Of a stretch of DNA of 64,000 bases, positions 42,636-52,027 are shown in pieces. The stretch comes from Hydrogenobaculum sp. 3684 (lineage in GTDB: Bacteria > Aquificota > Aquificia > Aquificales > Aquificaceae), in assembly GCF_000213785.1 (NCBI RefSeq), contig NC_015557.1, positions 248,001-312,000 on the forward strand. Reading direction: 5' to 3'. The translations under genes were made by a program, and so were the position numbers. The first letter of the stretch is position 1. Each line of letters begins with the position of its first letter. The notes below the pieces were generated by a model. It was not told the origin of the DNA and made no database searches. It worked only from the letters and a program-made list of their open reading frames with translations.

Positions 42636-43081
42636 TATAGAGGGGATATTTCAAAGAGAGGCTGACCGTATTCTACTACTTCACCGTTTTCTACCAAAAT
42701 GTTTTCTATTCTCCCTCTTACATCGGATTCTATTTCGTTCATAACTTTTAAAGCCTCTATTATACACAAGGTTTGGCCTGGTGATACTATGTCTCCTACT
42801 TCTACGAAAGGTGGTGCATCTGGAGAAGGCGCTCTATAAAAAGTACCCACCAATGGGCTTGTGATAACGTGATAGTTAGATTTTTGCTCTTCTTTCGGTG
42901 CTTGGGCTTCTTCTTTTTGTCTTGAAACTTCCAATGGCCTTGTATCCTTTGGCACTTCTTCTACTATATAAGTCTGGCCTTTTTCAAGTTCTAACGTAAA
43001 ATCTCCAGAGGTAAGCTTCAATCTATGTAAACTCGAGCTATCTAAGGCTTTTATAAGGGCTAGTATAGGTTCTAAATCCAT
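42635..43081 (-). CDS. accB: Biotin carboxyl carrier protein of acetyl-CoA carboxylase
   Basis: AccB carries biotin for acetyl-CoA carboxylase. The 148-residue product has an N-terminal dimerisation part, a Pro/Glu-rich linker and the biotinyl domain with [12 protein letters not shown]. The biotinylated Lys is K112 in EALKVMNE. The methionine normally before this Lys (AMK) is Leu. ATG 43081 was chosen because it follows the efp stop; upstream frame is inside efp. It lies between efp and trmI. Confidence 0.9.
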   Translation of the reverse strand: MDLEPILALIKALDSSSLHRLKLTSGDFTLELEKGQTYIVEEVPKDTRPLEVSRQKEEAQAPKEEQKSNYHVITSPLVGTFYRAPSPDAPPFVEVGDIVSPGQTLCIIEALKVMNEIESDVRGRIENILVENGEVVEYGQPLFEISPL

Positions 43082-43082
43082 A

Positions 43083-43667
43083 TTACTTTTTCTGGGCTCT
43101 ATCAAGCCTTTCTAAATATTGGCCTGTTCTCGTATCCACTTTTACTATATCACCTTCGTTTATAAAAAATGGCACTTGAATAACGGCTCCGGTTTCAAGT
43201 TTTGCAGGCTTTGAGCCACCAGCTGCGGTATCTCCTTTGAAGCCTGGGTCTGTTTCTATTACTTCAAGCTCCACTGCCTTTGGAAGCTCTATACCTATTG
43301 GTTTATTCTTGTAGATAAAAACTACTACGGTCATACCTTCTTTTAAAAATTTTGCCTCTTCCTTTATATCTTCCGCATTTATGCTTATCATTTCGTGAGT
43401 GTTTTGGGTAAGGAAGTGATATTCGTCTGCATCCTTATAAGAAAACTCTGCAAATACTTGCTCAAAATCTGCAAGTTCTATACTATCAGAAGACTTGTAG
43501 GTGATTTCGATAGCGTTGCCAGTGTTCATGTTTTTGGCTTTTACTCTGACAAAAGCCTGGCCTTTACCAGGTTTTACGTGGTCGTAATCCACAACTCTGT
43601 AGGGCTCACCCTTGTACTCAATAAACATATCCCTTTGAATGCGGTTTATATCAATCTTTTCAGCCAT
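43083..43667 (-). CDS. efp: Elongation factor P
   Basis: EF-P rescues ribosomes stalled at polyproline. The 194-residue product has the KOW-like domain with [24 protein letters not shown]. The tip residue expected to be modified is K31/K33 in VKPGKGQ. The C-terminal OB domains include [19 protein letters not shown] and [12 protein letters not shown]. An extended -10 ends 7 nt before the ATG. efp-accB is a common gene pair. Confidence 0.93.
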   Translation of the reverse strand: MAEKIDINRIQRDMFIEYKGEPYRVVDYDHVKPGKGQAFVRVKAKNMNTGNAIEITYKSSDSIELADFEQVFAEFSYKDADEYHFLTQNTHEMISINAEDIKEEAKFLKEGMTVVVFIYKNKPIGIELPKAVELEVIETDPGFKGDTAAGGSKPAKLETGAVIQVPFFINEGDIVKVDTRTGQYLERLDRAQKK

Positions 43668-44415
43668 GGTTTTTATTATAGCATAAATTTACCGTTAGAT
43701 ATTTTGCAAATTGTTTTGCACTTCTACCAGAATAACCACCGGCGTTTAGGGCAAATCTATCGGCTTCTTTCTCAAATTCTTCGTTCCATGTTAGGTTTAG
43801 GCTTTTAACATAATGTTTTACAATATTTATATACTGCTCTTTTGAAAAGCCCCAAAAACCAAGCCTAAGACCAAACCTATCCACCAAAGCGTAAGCGTCG
43901 TTTAGGCTATCTTCTGGAAACTTTTCGTCTTGTAGCTTTTCTATGGTAAGGTCTCTTCTATTTGAAGTGGCATAAACTATGAGGTTATCTGGTCTTTGTT
44001 CTATATCTCCTTCTAAAAGGGCTTTCATCAAAGAAAACCTTTCATCTTTTTCACTAAAAACAAGATCATCAAAAAACAGTATAAACCTATAAGGTTTATC
44101 GTAGATGTATTCGTATATAAAAGCCAAATCTTCAAGGTTTGATTTGTAAGCTTGTATCATCCTAAGCCCTTCGTCTTTAAATCTAAAAAGCATAGATTTT
44201 ACCAAGGCAGATTTGCCGCTTCCCCTTCTTCCCCAAAGTAAAACATCGTTTGCCATATACCCTTTTACAAAGCAATGTGTATTTTTTATAAGTTTTTCTT
44301 TTTGGTCATCTATGAAAAGAAGATCATCTGGGTTTATAAGATCTGGTCTTTTGATGGGTTCTAAGTTTTTTTCTATTATCCTAAAAGCCAAAAAGGTTTT
44401 TAGTTCTAAACTCAT
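43660..44415 (-). CDS. DUF815-family P-loop ATPase
   Basis: The 251-residue AAA-like ATPase has Walker A GRRGSGKSALVKS and a Walker B-like FILFFDDLVF. The DUF815-typical ATSNRRDL segment and RFGLRLGFWGFSKEQYINIVKHY follow. The C-terminus ends in GYSGRSAKQFAKYL. Its biological role is not established. It is coupled to dapA by a 4-nt ATGA overlap, and its 3' end overlaps efp by 8 bases. Confidence 0.8.
   Translation of the reverse strand: MSLELKTFLAFRIIEKNLEPIKRPDLINPDDLLFIDDQKEKLIKNTHCFVKGYMANDVLLWGRRGSGKSALVKSMLFRFKDEGLRMIQAYKSNLEDLAFIYEYIYDKPYRFILFFDDLVFSEKDERFSLMKALLEGDIEQRPDNLIVYATSNRRDLTIEKLQDEKFPEDSLNDAYALVDRFGLRLGFWGFSKEQYINIVKHYVKSLNLTWNEEFEKEADRFALNAGGYSGRSAKQFAKYLTVNLCYNKNHG
43675..43683 (-). 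promoter_or_regulatory. Extended -10 promoter for leaderless efp mRNA
   Basis: TGCTATAAT on the minus strand is a perfect extended -10 ending 7 nt before the efp ATG. It lies within the last codons of the upstream DUF815 gene. No Shine-Dalgarno is present. Confidence 0.72.
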
Positions 44416-45284
44416 ATAAGGTTATATCTTTTTAGGACTTCTTTTAATTTTTCTTCGTTTTGAGGAAGCATTTCACAAAGAGGTAGTCTAAACTCTTTTT
44501 TTACCATACCCATCAAAGAAAGAGCGGTTTTTACAGGGATTGGGTTTGTCTCTATGAACATAATCTTAAATATTTCCAAAAGATAATAATGCATATCTCT
44601 TGCTTTTTCAAAATCCCCTTTTAAAGCGTAAGAGGTAAACTCCTTTATCTCTTTTGGCATCACGTTGCTTATAACAGAGACCACACCTTTAGCCCCTAAA
44701 CTCATCATAGGAAGTGTCAAAGAATCATCTCCAGAAAATACCGTGAAGTTTGGCATTCTTTTTAAAATCTCAGATATTCTATCCATATTTGGTGTAGATT
44801 CTTTTGAGCCTTTTATATTCTTGTGGTCTTTTGCAAGCCTTTCTAAAGTATCTACAGATATTTCTATACCTGTACGAGAAGGTATGTTGTAGATGTATAT
44901 GTCTATATCTACTTCTTTGGCTATCTTGCTAAAATGTCTATAAAGCCCTTCCTGAGTTGGTTTGTTATAATACGGTACCACTAAGAGGGCGCTATCTGCT
45001 CCTACTGCTTTTGCAAACGTAGTAAACCTCAAAGCTTCTTCGGTGGAGTTTGCACCGGTTCCAGCCATTATATGTATGCGTTTTTTTGCGCTTTTAACGG
45101 CAAACTCTATAACAGATTCGTGCTCTTCGTAGCTTAAAGTAGGTGATTCGCCAGAAGTCCCGCATACCAATATGCCGTCTGTACCGTTTTGTATTTGAAA
45201 TTCAATGAGCCTCTCAAAAGCCCCGTAATCTACCTCGCCGTTTTTAAAAGGTGTTACTATGGCTGTTATGCTTCCTGTTAACAT
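44412..45284 (-). CDS. dapA: 4-hydroxy-tetrahydrodipicolinate synthase
   Basis: DapA condenses pyruvate with aspartate semialdehyde on the lysine/diaminopimelate pathway. The 290-residue TIM barrel has GTSGESPTLSYEEH, VVPYYNKPTQEGLYRHF, the YNIPSRTG motif and the Schiff-base Lys in IKGSKESTPNMDR. The start is fixed by MLTGSITAIVTPF. It is followed by the DUF815 gene. Confidence 0.94.
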   Translation of the reverse strand: MLTGSITAIVTPFKNGEVDYGAFERLIEFQIQNGTDGILVCGTSGESPTLSYEEHESVIEFAVKSAKKRIHIMAGTGANSTEEALRFTTFAKAVGADSALLVVPYYNKPTQEGLYRHFSKIAKEVDIDIYIYNIPSRTGIEISVDTLERLAKDHKNIKGSKESTPNMDRISEILKRMPNFTVFSGDDSLTLPMMSLGAKGVVSVISNVMPKEIKEFTSYALKGDFEKARDMHYYLLEIFKIMFIETNPIPVKTALSLMGMVKKEFRLPLCEMLPQNEEKLKEVLKRYNLI

Positions 45285-45290
45285 ACTAAT

Positions 45291-45296
45291 AATATA
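45291..45296 (-). promoter_or_regulatory. -10 element for leaderless dapA mRNA
   Basis: TATATT on the minus strand ends 6 nt before the dapA ATG. It lacks the TGn extension but has the spacing of the other leaderless promoters. Confidence 0.5.
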
Positions 45297-45320
45297 ACCT
45301 AAAAATTGATATTTGGTTTT

Positions 45321-46832
<1,512 letters not shown>

Positions 46833-46851
46833 TTAAAAGCCAAATAAGATG

Positions 46852-46857
46852 TATAAT
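46852..46857 (+). promoter_or_regulatory. -10 element for leaderless RHH/coiled-coil gene
   Basis: A perfect TATAAT ends 6 nt before ATG 46864. TG directly abuts the hexamer without the usual spacer base. The divergent metG promoter lies only 34 bp away. Confidence 0.6.
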
Positions 46858-46863
46858 ATGGTT

Positions 46864-47265
46864 ATGAAAGTTTCAAAAACCTATAGGCTTAGTTCAAAAG
46901 CTATTATGAAGATAGAAGCTTTGGTTGAAAAACTTGATATATCTGCCACAGAAGTAATAGAAAGAGCTGTAGAAGAATTCTATTCTAAAGAGATAAAAGG
47001 CTTGCAGTGTATAGCCATAGACAAATATAACGAAATAGTAGACAAGTTAAAAGAATCCAACGATACTATTTTAGATTTAAACAAACAGATAATGTCTTTG
47101 TATGAAAAGATAAAACAATTAGAGTACGATAAAATATCCTTAGAATTTAAGCTTAAAGAAAAAGAAAAAGCATACAACAGGCTTAAAAAGAGGATAGAGA
47201 ATGTACCTTTCTGGAGAAAAGATATATCTGAGCTTTTTGGTCATAAAGATGAAGATGAAGATTAG
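46864..47265 (+). CDS. Ribbon-helix-helix-like N-terminus fused to a coiled coil
   Basis: From ATG 46864 the product is 133 residues. Residues 1-45 (VSKTYRLSSKAIMKIEALV, then LDISATEVIERAVEEFY) look like a ribbon-helix-helix DNA-binding motif. The rest is a long coiled coil. I chose this ATG because a TATAAT at 46852-46857 ends 6 nt before it; the frame is open to 46849, inside the promoter. No partner is adjacent. It converges on the DUF503 gene with a 4-bp overlap. Confidence 0.6.
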   Translation: MKVSKTYRLSSKAIMKIEALVEKLDISATEVIERAVEEFYSKEIKGLQCIAIDKYNEIVDKLKESNDTILDLNKQIMSLYEKIKQLEYDKISLEFKLKEKEKAYNRLKKRIENVPFWRKDISELFGHKDEDED

Positions 47266-47549
47266 ATGTTTACAAACTCTAAACTTACGTTAAAAAGTAT
47301 ATCTGGCCACTGTTTTTCGCTAAATTTTACCACTGAGCTTAAAACTTGATTTACGCCTTCTTTGTCTCTTCCTATCACAACTGCCCCTATTCTTGAACGT
47401 TGCCAAGAATCGTGAAAATCTATCTCAGATACAGATATTTTGAAGTTGCTAATTAGCTTATCTTTTATAGATCTTATGTAATGTCTTTTTTCTTTTAAAG
47501 AAAGAGCCTGTGGAATATAAAAATCTATGATGATCACACCTACCACCAT
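47262..47549 (-). CDS. DUF503 (YlxP-like) protein
   Basis: The 95-residue protein matches the DUF503/YlxP family, with IIDFYIPQALSLKEKRHYIRSIKDKL, VSEIDFHDSWQRSRIGAVVIG and a hydrophobic end. YlxP sits in the rbfA/nusA region in many bacteria, suggesting a ribosome-associated role that is not proven. A TATAAT (47556-47561, minus strand) ends 6 nt before the ATG, so it may be transcribed separately and leaderless. Confidence 0.8.
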   Translation of the reverse strand: MVVGVIIIDFYIPQALSLKEKRHYIRSIKDKLISNFKISVSEIDFHDSWQRSRIGAVVIGRDKEGVNQVLSSVVKFSEKQWPDILFNVSLEFVNI

Positions 47550-47563
47550 AAAAGTATTATAGC

Positions 47564-47986
47564 TTAGTATTGGTTAGTTTCGCTTTCTATTTCTTTTAAG
47601 GTATCTTGATAAGCTTTGTTGTTGGGTTCAAGTTTTAAGGCTTTTAATATATAAAACTTTGCTTTATCAAAATCACCGAGCTTATAGTAAGTGTAGGCCA
47701 AGTTGTTCATGGCATCTGTGTTTTTAGGGTTTATATCTATGGCTTTTTTATAGTATTTTATAGCGTCTTTGTAATTCTTTTCTTTAAAAAGCGCATTTCC
47801 TAAGTCAAAGTATGCAATGTCATAGTGTTTATCTTTTCTTATCGCCATTTTATATTGATATATAGCGTCTTTAAAATCCTTTTGTTTTTCGTAGGTGTAT
47901 CCAAGCTCTACATGCTCTTTAGCACTAAGAGGATCGTGTACTATAACTATGTAAGAACAAGAGCTTAGTATCATAGTAAAAGCCAA
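47564..47986 (-). CDS. TPR lipoprotein
   Basis: The protein has about three TPR repeats (residues 22-125, including DIAYFDLGNALFKEKNYKDAI and TDAMNNLAYTYYKLGDFDKA). The N-terminal FTMILSSC is a lipobox, so the mature protein is lipid-anchored. TTG 47986 gives 140 residues but a short signal peptide without basic residues. In the same frame, an ATC at 48005-48007 lies 9 bases after AGGAGG and would give a better signal (LKKLVFLAFTMILSSC). The true start is uncertain. Confidence 0.72.
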   Translation of the reverse strand: MAFTMILSSCSYIVIVHDPLSAKEHVELGYTYEKQKDFKDAIYQYKMAIRKDKHYDIAYFDLGNALFKEKNYKDAIKYYKKAIDINPKNTDAMNNLAYTYYKLGDFDKAKFYILKALKLEPNNKAYQDTLKEIESETNQY

Positions 47987-48000
47987 AAAAACAAGCTTTT

Positions 48001-49029
48001 TTAAGATATGATGCCACCTCCTAAAAGTATATCCCCAAAATAAATAGCTCCTACTTGTCCTTTTGCTACTTGCGTTGCTGGTTCTTTTAGAAAAACTCTT
48101 AAATCATCTTTGTCTTCTTCTATATGCTTTATAGGTATGGGTTTTGAGTTGTATCTAATTTGAATATACATATTATCTTTTTCAAAATCTTCTAACTTGT
48201 TGTAATCTTTTAATGTTATTGTATCTTTGAAAAGATATTCTTTTTCACCTACGTAAAGTATATTGTTTTCAATATCTTTTTCTACCACATAAAGCGGTTT
48301 ATGATAAGACACTCCTAATCCATGTCTTTGGCCTATGGTATATCTATGTATGCCTTTGTGTTTTCCAAGTTTTTTTTGAGTGGCTATATGCACTATATCG
48401 CCTTGCGTCATGTCTATAAATTGAGACAGATAATCTTCTAAGTCCATACCTTTTAAAAAACATACATCTTGAGATTCTATTTTGTTAGCCACTGGAAGGT
48501 TTATTTTCTTTGCAATCTCTCTAATTTCTTGCTTTGTCATATAACCCACAGGAAACATAAGATAATCAAGACTTTGTTTAGGAATAAGCGCCATAAAGTA
48601 AGATTGATCTTTTTCTTTAGCTCTTTTTATTTTACCTTCTTCTTTTATCACGTAGTGCCCTGTAGCTAAAAAATCTATATCTGCAGTTTGTTTTAGATAA
48701 AAGCCCAAAAACGCAGTTTTTACATCTTTATTGCATATGGCACAAGGATTTGGCGTGAGGCCAGTTTTGTAGCTTTTTATAAAATAATCTATCACTCTTT
48801 CTTTGAATAGATTTTCCCAATCAAGCGTAATATGTGGTATACCAAGGATATCGCAAACAAGCCTTGCATCTTGCACATCTTTTGGAGAGCAGCATACTCT
48901 GGCGTTTTCTTTGCATTCTTCTTTATAAAACCTTAATGTAACGCCTATTACATCATGACCTTGTTCTTTTAGCAAGTATGCGGCTACGCTTGAATCGACG
49001 CCGCCACTCATACCAACGGCAATTCTCAT
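48001..49029 (-). CDS. mnmA: tRNA-specific 2-thiouridylase
   Basis: MnmA installs the 2-thio group on wobble uridine of Lys, Glu and Gln tRNAs. The 342-residue product has the PP-loop GMSGGVDSSVAAYLL, the catalytic Cys in NPCAICNKDVK and the persulfide Cys in SQDVCFL. A C-terminal beta barrel ends LLGGGII. It lies in a compact unit with the thioredoxin-like, MlaE-like and TPR genes. Confidence 0.94.
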   Translation of the reverse strand: MRIAVGMSGGVDSSVAAYLLKEQGHDVIGVTLRFYKEECKENARVCCSPKDVQDARLVCDILGIPHITLDWENLFKERVIDYFIKSYKTGLTPNPCAICNKDVKTAFLGFYLKQTADIDFLATGHYVIKEEGKIKRAKEKDQSYFMALIPKQSLDYLMFPVGYMTKQEIREIAKKINLPVANKIESQDVCFLKGMDLEDYLSQFIDMTQGDIVHIATQKKLGKHKGIHRYTIGQRHGLGVSYHKPLYVVEKDIENNILYVGEKEYLFKDTITLKDYNKLEDFEKDNMYIQIRYNSKPIPIKHIEEDKDDLRVFLKEPATQVAKGQVGAIYFGDILLGGGIIS

Positions 49030-49031
49030 AT

Positions 49032-49472
49032 TTACTTGTAAAGCTTACTTAGTATGTATAAAAATTGTTCTTTTGTTTTGTACCCTTGATAAACTCTAAA
49101 ATGCCCGTTTGGATATACAACAGCAAAAGCAGGGGTACCAAACAATCTAAACTTTCTAATAAACTTATTTCCACCGGAGTCGTCTACATTTACCGAAGAA
49201 AATACAAAGTGCTTGTTTATAAAATCCACTACGTCTGGCTTTTGTAACACGTATTGGTCAAAAAGATCACAGTACGTACAATCGTTTCCGTAAAAGTATA
49301 AAAGCACAGGTTTATGCTCTTTTTTTGATAGCTCTTTGGCTTGGTTGTAGTAATAAATATATAGCCCGTGCCATATAGTAGGGTTAGCGTTTGATACATT
49401 GCTTGTGGTGTCATCGGCAAATACCATAATACTAAAAGCCAAAAACGTTAAAAATATCCTAAAATACCTCAT
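49032..49472 (-). CDS. Periplasmic thioredoxin-like protein
   Basis: The 146-residue product has a signal peptide (FRIFLTFLAFSIMVFADD) and a thioredoxin fold with the active site CTYC in LLYFYGNDCTYCDLF. The cis-proline segment is LFGTPAFAVVYP. It resembles SoxW/TlpA-like proteins that reduce periplasmic disulfides in sulfur oxidisers. It overlaps the mlaE gene by ATGA and precedes mnmA by 2 bases. Confidence 0.82.
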   Translation of the reverse strand: MRYFRIFLTFLAFSIMVFADDTTSNVSNANPTIWHGLYIYYYNQAKELSKKEHKPVLLYFYGNDCTYCDLFDQYVLQKPDVVDFINKHFVFSSVNVDDSGGNKFIRKFRLFGTPAFAVVYPNGHFRVYQGYKTKEQFLYILSKLYK

Positions 49473-50209
49473 GTATATATGATAGCAGTTAAAAAGTAAT
49501 CAAGTATAAGAATTAACATAGAAGAGATTACAACTGAGGATGTAGTAGCTCTACCAACACCTTGATTTCCACCGCTTGCCTTGAAACCAAAATAGTTGCT
49601 AACTATGGCAATTACTATACCATATGCAAAAGCTTTATACAATCCCCCGTATATATCGTAAAAATCTACAATTTCCTTTGTTTTATCCCAGTACATATGC
49701 CCGTTTATATGGAATATTATGGTACTTACGAGGTATCCACCAATTATGCCAGAGATGTCTGATAGTATTGTAAGAAGTGGTAAATCAACCATGCAAGCAA
49801 AAAGTATTGGGCTTGTAATATAAGCGTAAGGGTTTATAGCCAGTGTTTCAAGAGCGTCTATTTGTTCGGTAACTTTCATAGTGCCTATAGAAGCTGTGAT
49901 GGCTGAGCCTACTCTTGCCACTACCATAAGAGAGGTTAATACAGGTCCAAGCTCTCTGCCCATAGAAAGAGCTACGAGTGCCCCAATGAGGTATTCGGAG
50001 TTAAACTTATGAAGTGTAGAATAAGTTTGTAGCGCCAAAACCCCACCGGTGAACATAGAGGTTATAACCACTACCGGCACAGTATCAGCTCCTATGTAAA
50101 TTACTCTATCTACAAAGTGCCTTATTTTCGGCCTATCTTTAAAAATGTGCAAAAGCGCCGTTAGGAAAATATAAAAAGCCTCTCCTAAAGCGTTTATAAA
50201 CTCTACCAT
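49469..50209 (-). CDS. mlaE: MlaE-family ABC transporter permease
   Basis: MlaE-type permeases work with MlaF and MlaD in retrograde phospholipid transport at the inner membrane. The 246-residue product has the family signatures VVVITSMFTGGVLALQ, ELGPVLTSLMVVARVGSAITASIGTMKVTEQIDALETLAINP and a C-terminal GVGRATTSSVV. The ATPase and substrate-binding genes are not in this window. It starts two bases after the globin-PsiE gene. Confidence 0.88.
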   Translation of the reverse strand: MVEFINALGEAFYIFLTALLHIFKDRPKIRHFVDRVIYIGADTVPVVVITSMFTGGVLALQTYSTLHKFNSEYLIGALVALSMGRELGPVLTSLMVVARVGSAITASIGTMKVTEQIDALETLAINPYAYITSPILFACMVDLPLLTILSDISGIIGGYLVSTIIFHINGHMYWDKTKEIVDFYDIYGGLYKAFAYGIVIAIVSNYFGFKASGGNQGVGRATTSSVVISSMLILILDYFLTAIIYT

Positions 50210-50211
50210 GT

Positions 50212-51108
50212 TTACTTTTTCTCCACTTTGTTTATTATAAAGTAAACTATACCTATAAAAAGCATCAGTATACCAAGTATTAAAAGCTCAATACTTTTTT
50301 TTGGATACAAAGATATTATAAGTATTTTTCTTATAATGGCAGCTAAAGCTATGCCTGCAAACACTTTAAGAGACAGCGGAGCTCCTTTTAAATGTTTTAA
50401 TTCTTCGTTTAAAAGCTCAGATATAGCGTACAAAATAAGCGTAGAACCAAGTATCTCAAGGGCTGTAGACTCTGGGGACACTCTACCAAGTACCAAGTTT
50501 ACCAATTCGTACAGTATCCATCCACCACCCACTATAGCCAAAAAGCTCATTATGGTAACGATAAAAAGATCTATTGATCTTGAAACTCCTTGAATGCCTT
50601 TTATAAATATTTTTTGGATTTTAGAAGTACCTAAATAAGTTTTAAATTCTTCTTCTCTATAAGCTTCTGTGATAATATCGAGGTTTATATCGAGAATTTT
50701 ATCTATAGACTTTAAAATCTTTGTCTTTTCGTTTGCATCGGCGGTTTTTTCTATGACTAGGGTTTCTATGAACTCTCTAACAAAATTCATTGAAGAGTTT
50801 AGATAGTGGGGCGGTAAACCTATCTGAACATGTCTTGTGCCTATACGCTGAACTTTTGAAATATAAAGATGATCTAAGTTTCCCTCAAAAAGCTCCAAAA
50901 ACCAAGCTTGTAAGTGGGCTTTGTGTCTTTCTTTTATTTTTTCATCTTTTAAGTACCTGTCTTTATCTTCAAAGATATTAAAATATTCATAAAGCTTATT
51001 GACAAAATCATCCTTGTATTTAATCGCTATATTTTTCATTTGTTTAAGGTGTTTTTCATCTTCTTCATTCCAATTGTAATGCTTTTTAATTTCTTCTATG
51101 CTTCTCAT
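50212..51108 (-). CDS. Protoglobin-type sensor fused to a PsiE-like membrane domain
   Basis: The 298-residue protein has two parts. Residues 1-165 form an all-helical globin-sensor domain with RIGTRHVQIGLPPHYL near residue 88. H93 is the expected proximal haem ligand of globin-coupled sensors and protoglobins. From about residue 180 there are four transmembrane helices with the PsiE-like segment LEILGSTLILYAISELLNEELKHLKGAP. This suggests a haem gas or redox sensor signalling into a membrane domain of unknown output. Confidence 0.75.
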   Translation of the reverse strand: MRSIEEIKKHYNWNEEDEKHLKQMKNIAIKYKDDFVNKLYEYFNIFEDKDRYLKDEKIKERHKAHLQAWFLELFEGNLDHLYISKVQRIGTRHVQIGLPPHYLNSSMNFVREFIETLVIEKTADANEKTKILKSIDKILDINLDIITEAYREEEFKTYLGTSKIQKIFIKGIQGVSRSIDLFIVTIMSFLAIVGGGWILYELVNLVLGRVSPESTALEILGSTLILYAISELLNEELKHLKGAPLSLKVFAGIALAAIIRKILIISLYPKKSIELLILGILMLFIGIVYFIINKVEKK

Positions 51109-51119
51109 TTACAACTAAT

Positions 51120-51134
51120 ATTATATGCTAAAAT
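51120..51134. promoter_or_regulatory. Back-to-back divergent -10 elements
   Basis: On the plus strand TGCTAAAAT (51126-51134) is an extended -10 ending 9 nt before ATG 51144. On the minus strand TATAAT (51120-51125) ends 11 nt before the ATG at 51108. The two elements abut with no base between them, so the two promoters should compete for polymerase. Confidence 0.65.
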
Positions 51135-51143
51135 AAAAATCTT

Positions 51144-52025
51144 ATGCATAGGTCTATAGATAAAAAAGCTTTCTTTTTGTTGATAGTATTATCTTTTATA
51201 TGGGGTTACAACTGGGTTTTGATGAAGCAGGCTATAAGTTATATGCCAGAGCTTTATTTTGCCTTTTTTAGAACTATATTTGGTGCTTTTTTGCTTTTTG
51301 GTATCTTGGCTTTTAATAAGAAAAGCCTAAAAATAACGCATTTTAAATATGTGAGCATACTAGGGCTTTTGCAAACCACAGGTTTTGTAGGCCTTACTAT
51401 CCTGGCTCTTAAATTTGCTAAGGCTGGTAAAACCGCCATCTTGGTTTACTCCATGCCTTTTTGGTTAGTGTTGTTTTCTTGGAAGATTTTAAAAGAAACA
51501 CCAGATAGAAAGGAAATAATTAGCAACGTCGTAGCTTTTTTAGGACTTTTTCTTGTGTTAGAACCTTGGGATATGATGGGCAACAAGGGGTTTTTAGGTG
51601 ATGCTCTTGCTGTTTTAAGCGGTATCTCTTGGGCTTTTGCGGTAATTTGGCAAAAAAGACATCACAACTTAAATGCCGATATAGTCTCATTAAACGCATG
51701 GCAGATGCTTATAGGAAGTATAGGTATTTTGATATGTGCTTTAATGTTTGAGAGATTTTATATGAAGTTTTCTTATTTTCTTTTGTTTGCTATATTTTAT
51801 AATGCGGTTTTAGCAAACGCTTTAGCTTGGGTTATATGGAGTTATGCGATAAAAAGGCTCCCTTCTGGTTTTATGGGGCTTACTATGCTTACGACACCTG
51901 TAATAGGTATGATTAGTTCTATGATTATTCTAAAAGAGCGTATGGATTTTTACGAAATAGTTGGGTCTTCTTTTATTTTATTGGGACTTTTAATAAATAC
52001 TTTAGATCATATAAGAAAAGCTTAA
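51144..52025 (+). CDS. EamA/DMT-superfamily transporter
   Basis: The 293-residue protein has about ten transmembrane helices in two EamA repeats. The first repeat includes FIWGYNWVLMKQAISYMPELYFAFFR, and the second ALSGISWAFAVIWQKRHHNLNA and LGLLINTLDH. Relatives export amino acids or metabolites; the substrate is not deducible. It is a single gene with an extended -10 promoter, converging on galE. Confidence 0.85.
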   Translation: MHRSIDKKAFFLLIVLSFIWGYNWVLMKQAISYMPELYFAFFRTIFGAFLLFGILAFNKKSLKITHFKYVSILGLLQTTGFVGLTILALKFAKAGKTAILVYSMPFWLVLFSWKILKETPDRKEIISNVVAFLGLFLVLEPWDMMGNKGFLGDALAVLSGISWAFAVIWQKRHHNLNADIVSLNAWQMLIGSIGILICALMFERFYMKFSYFLLFAIFYNAVLANALAWVIWSYAIKRLPSGFMGLTMLTTPVIGMISSMIILKERMDFYEIVGSSFILLGLLINTLDHIRKA

Positions 52026-52027
52026 AA

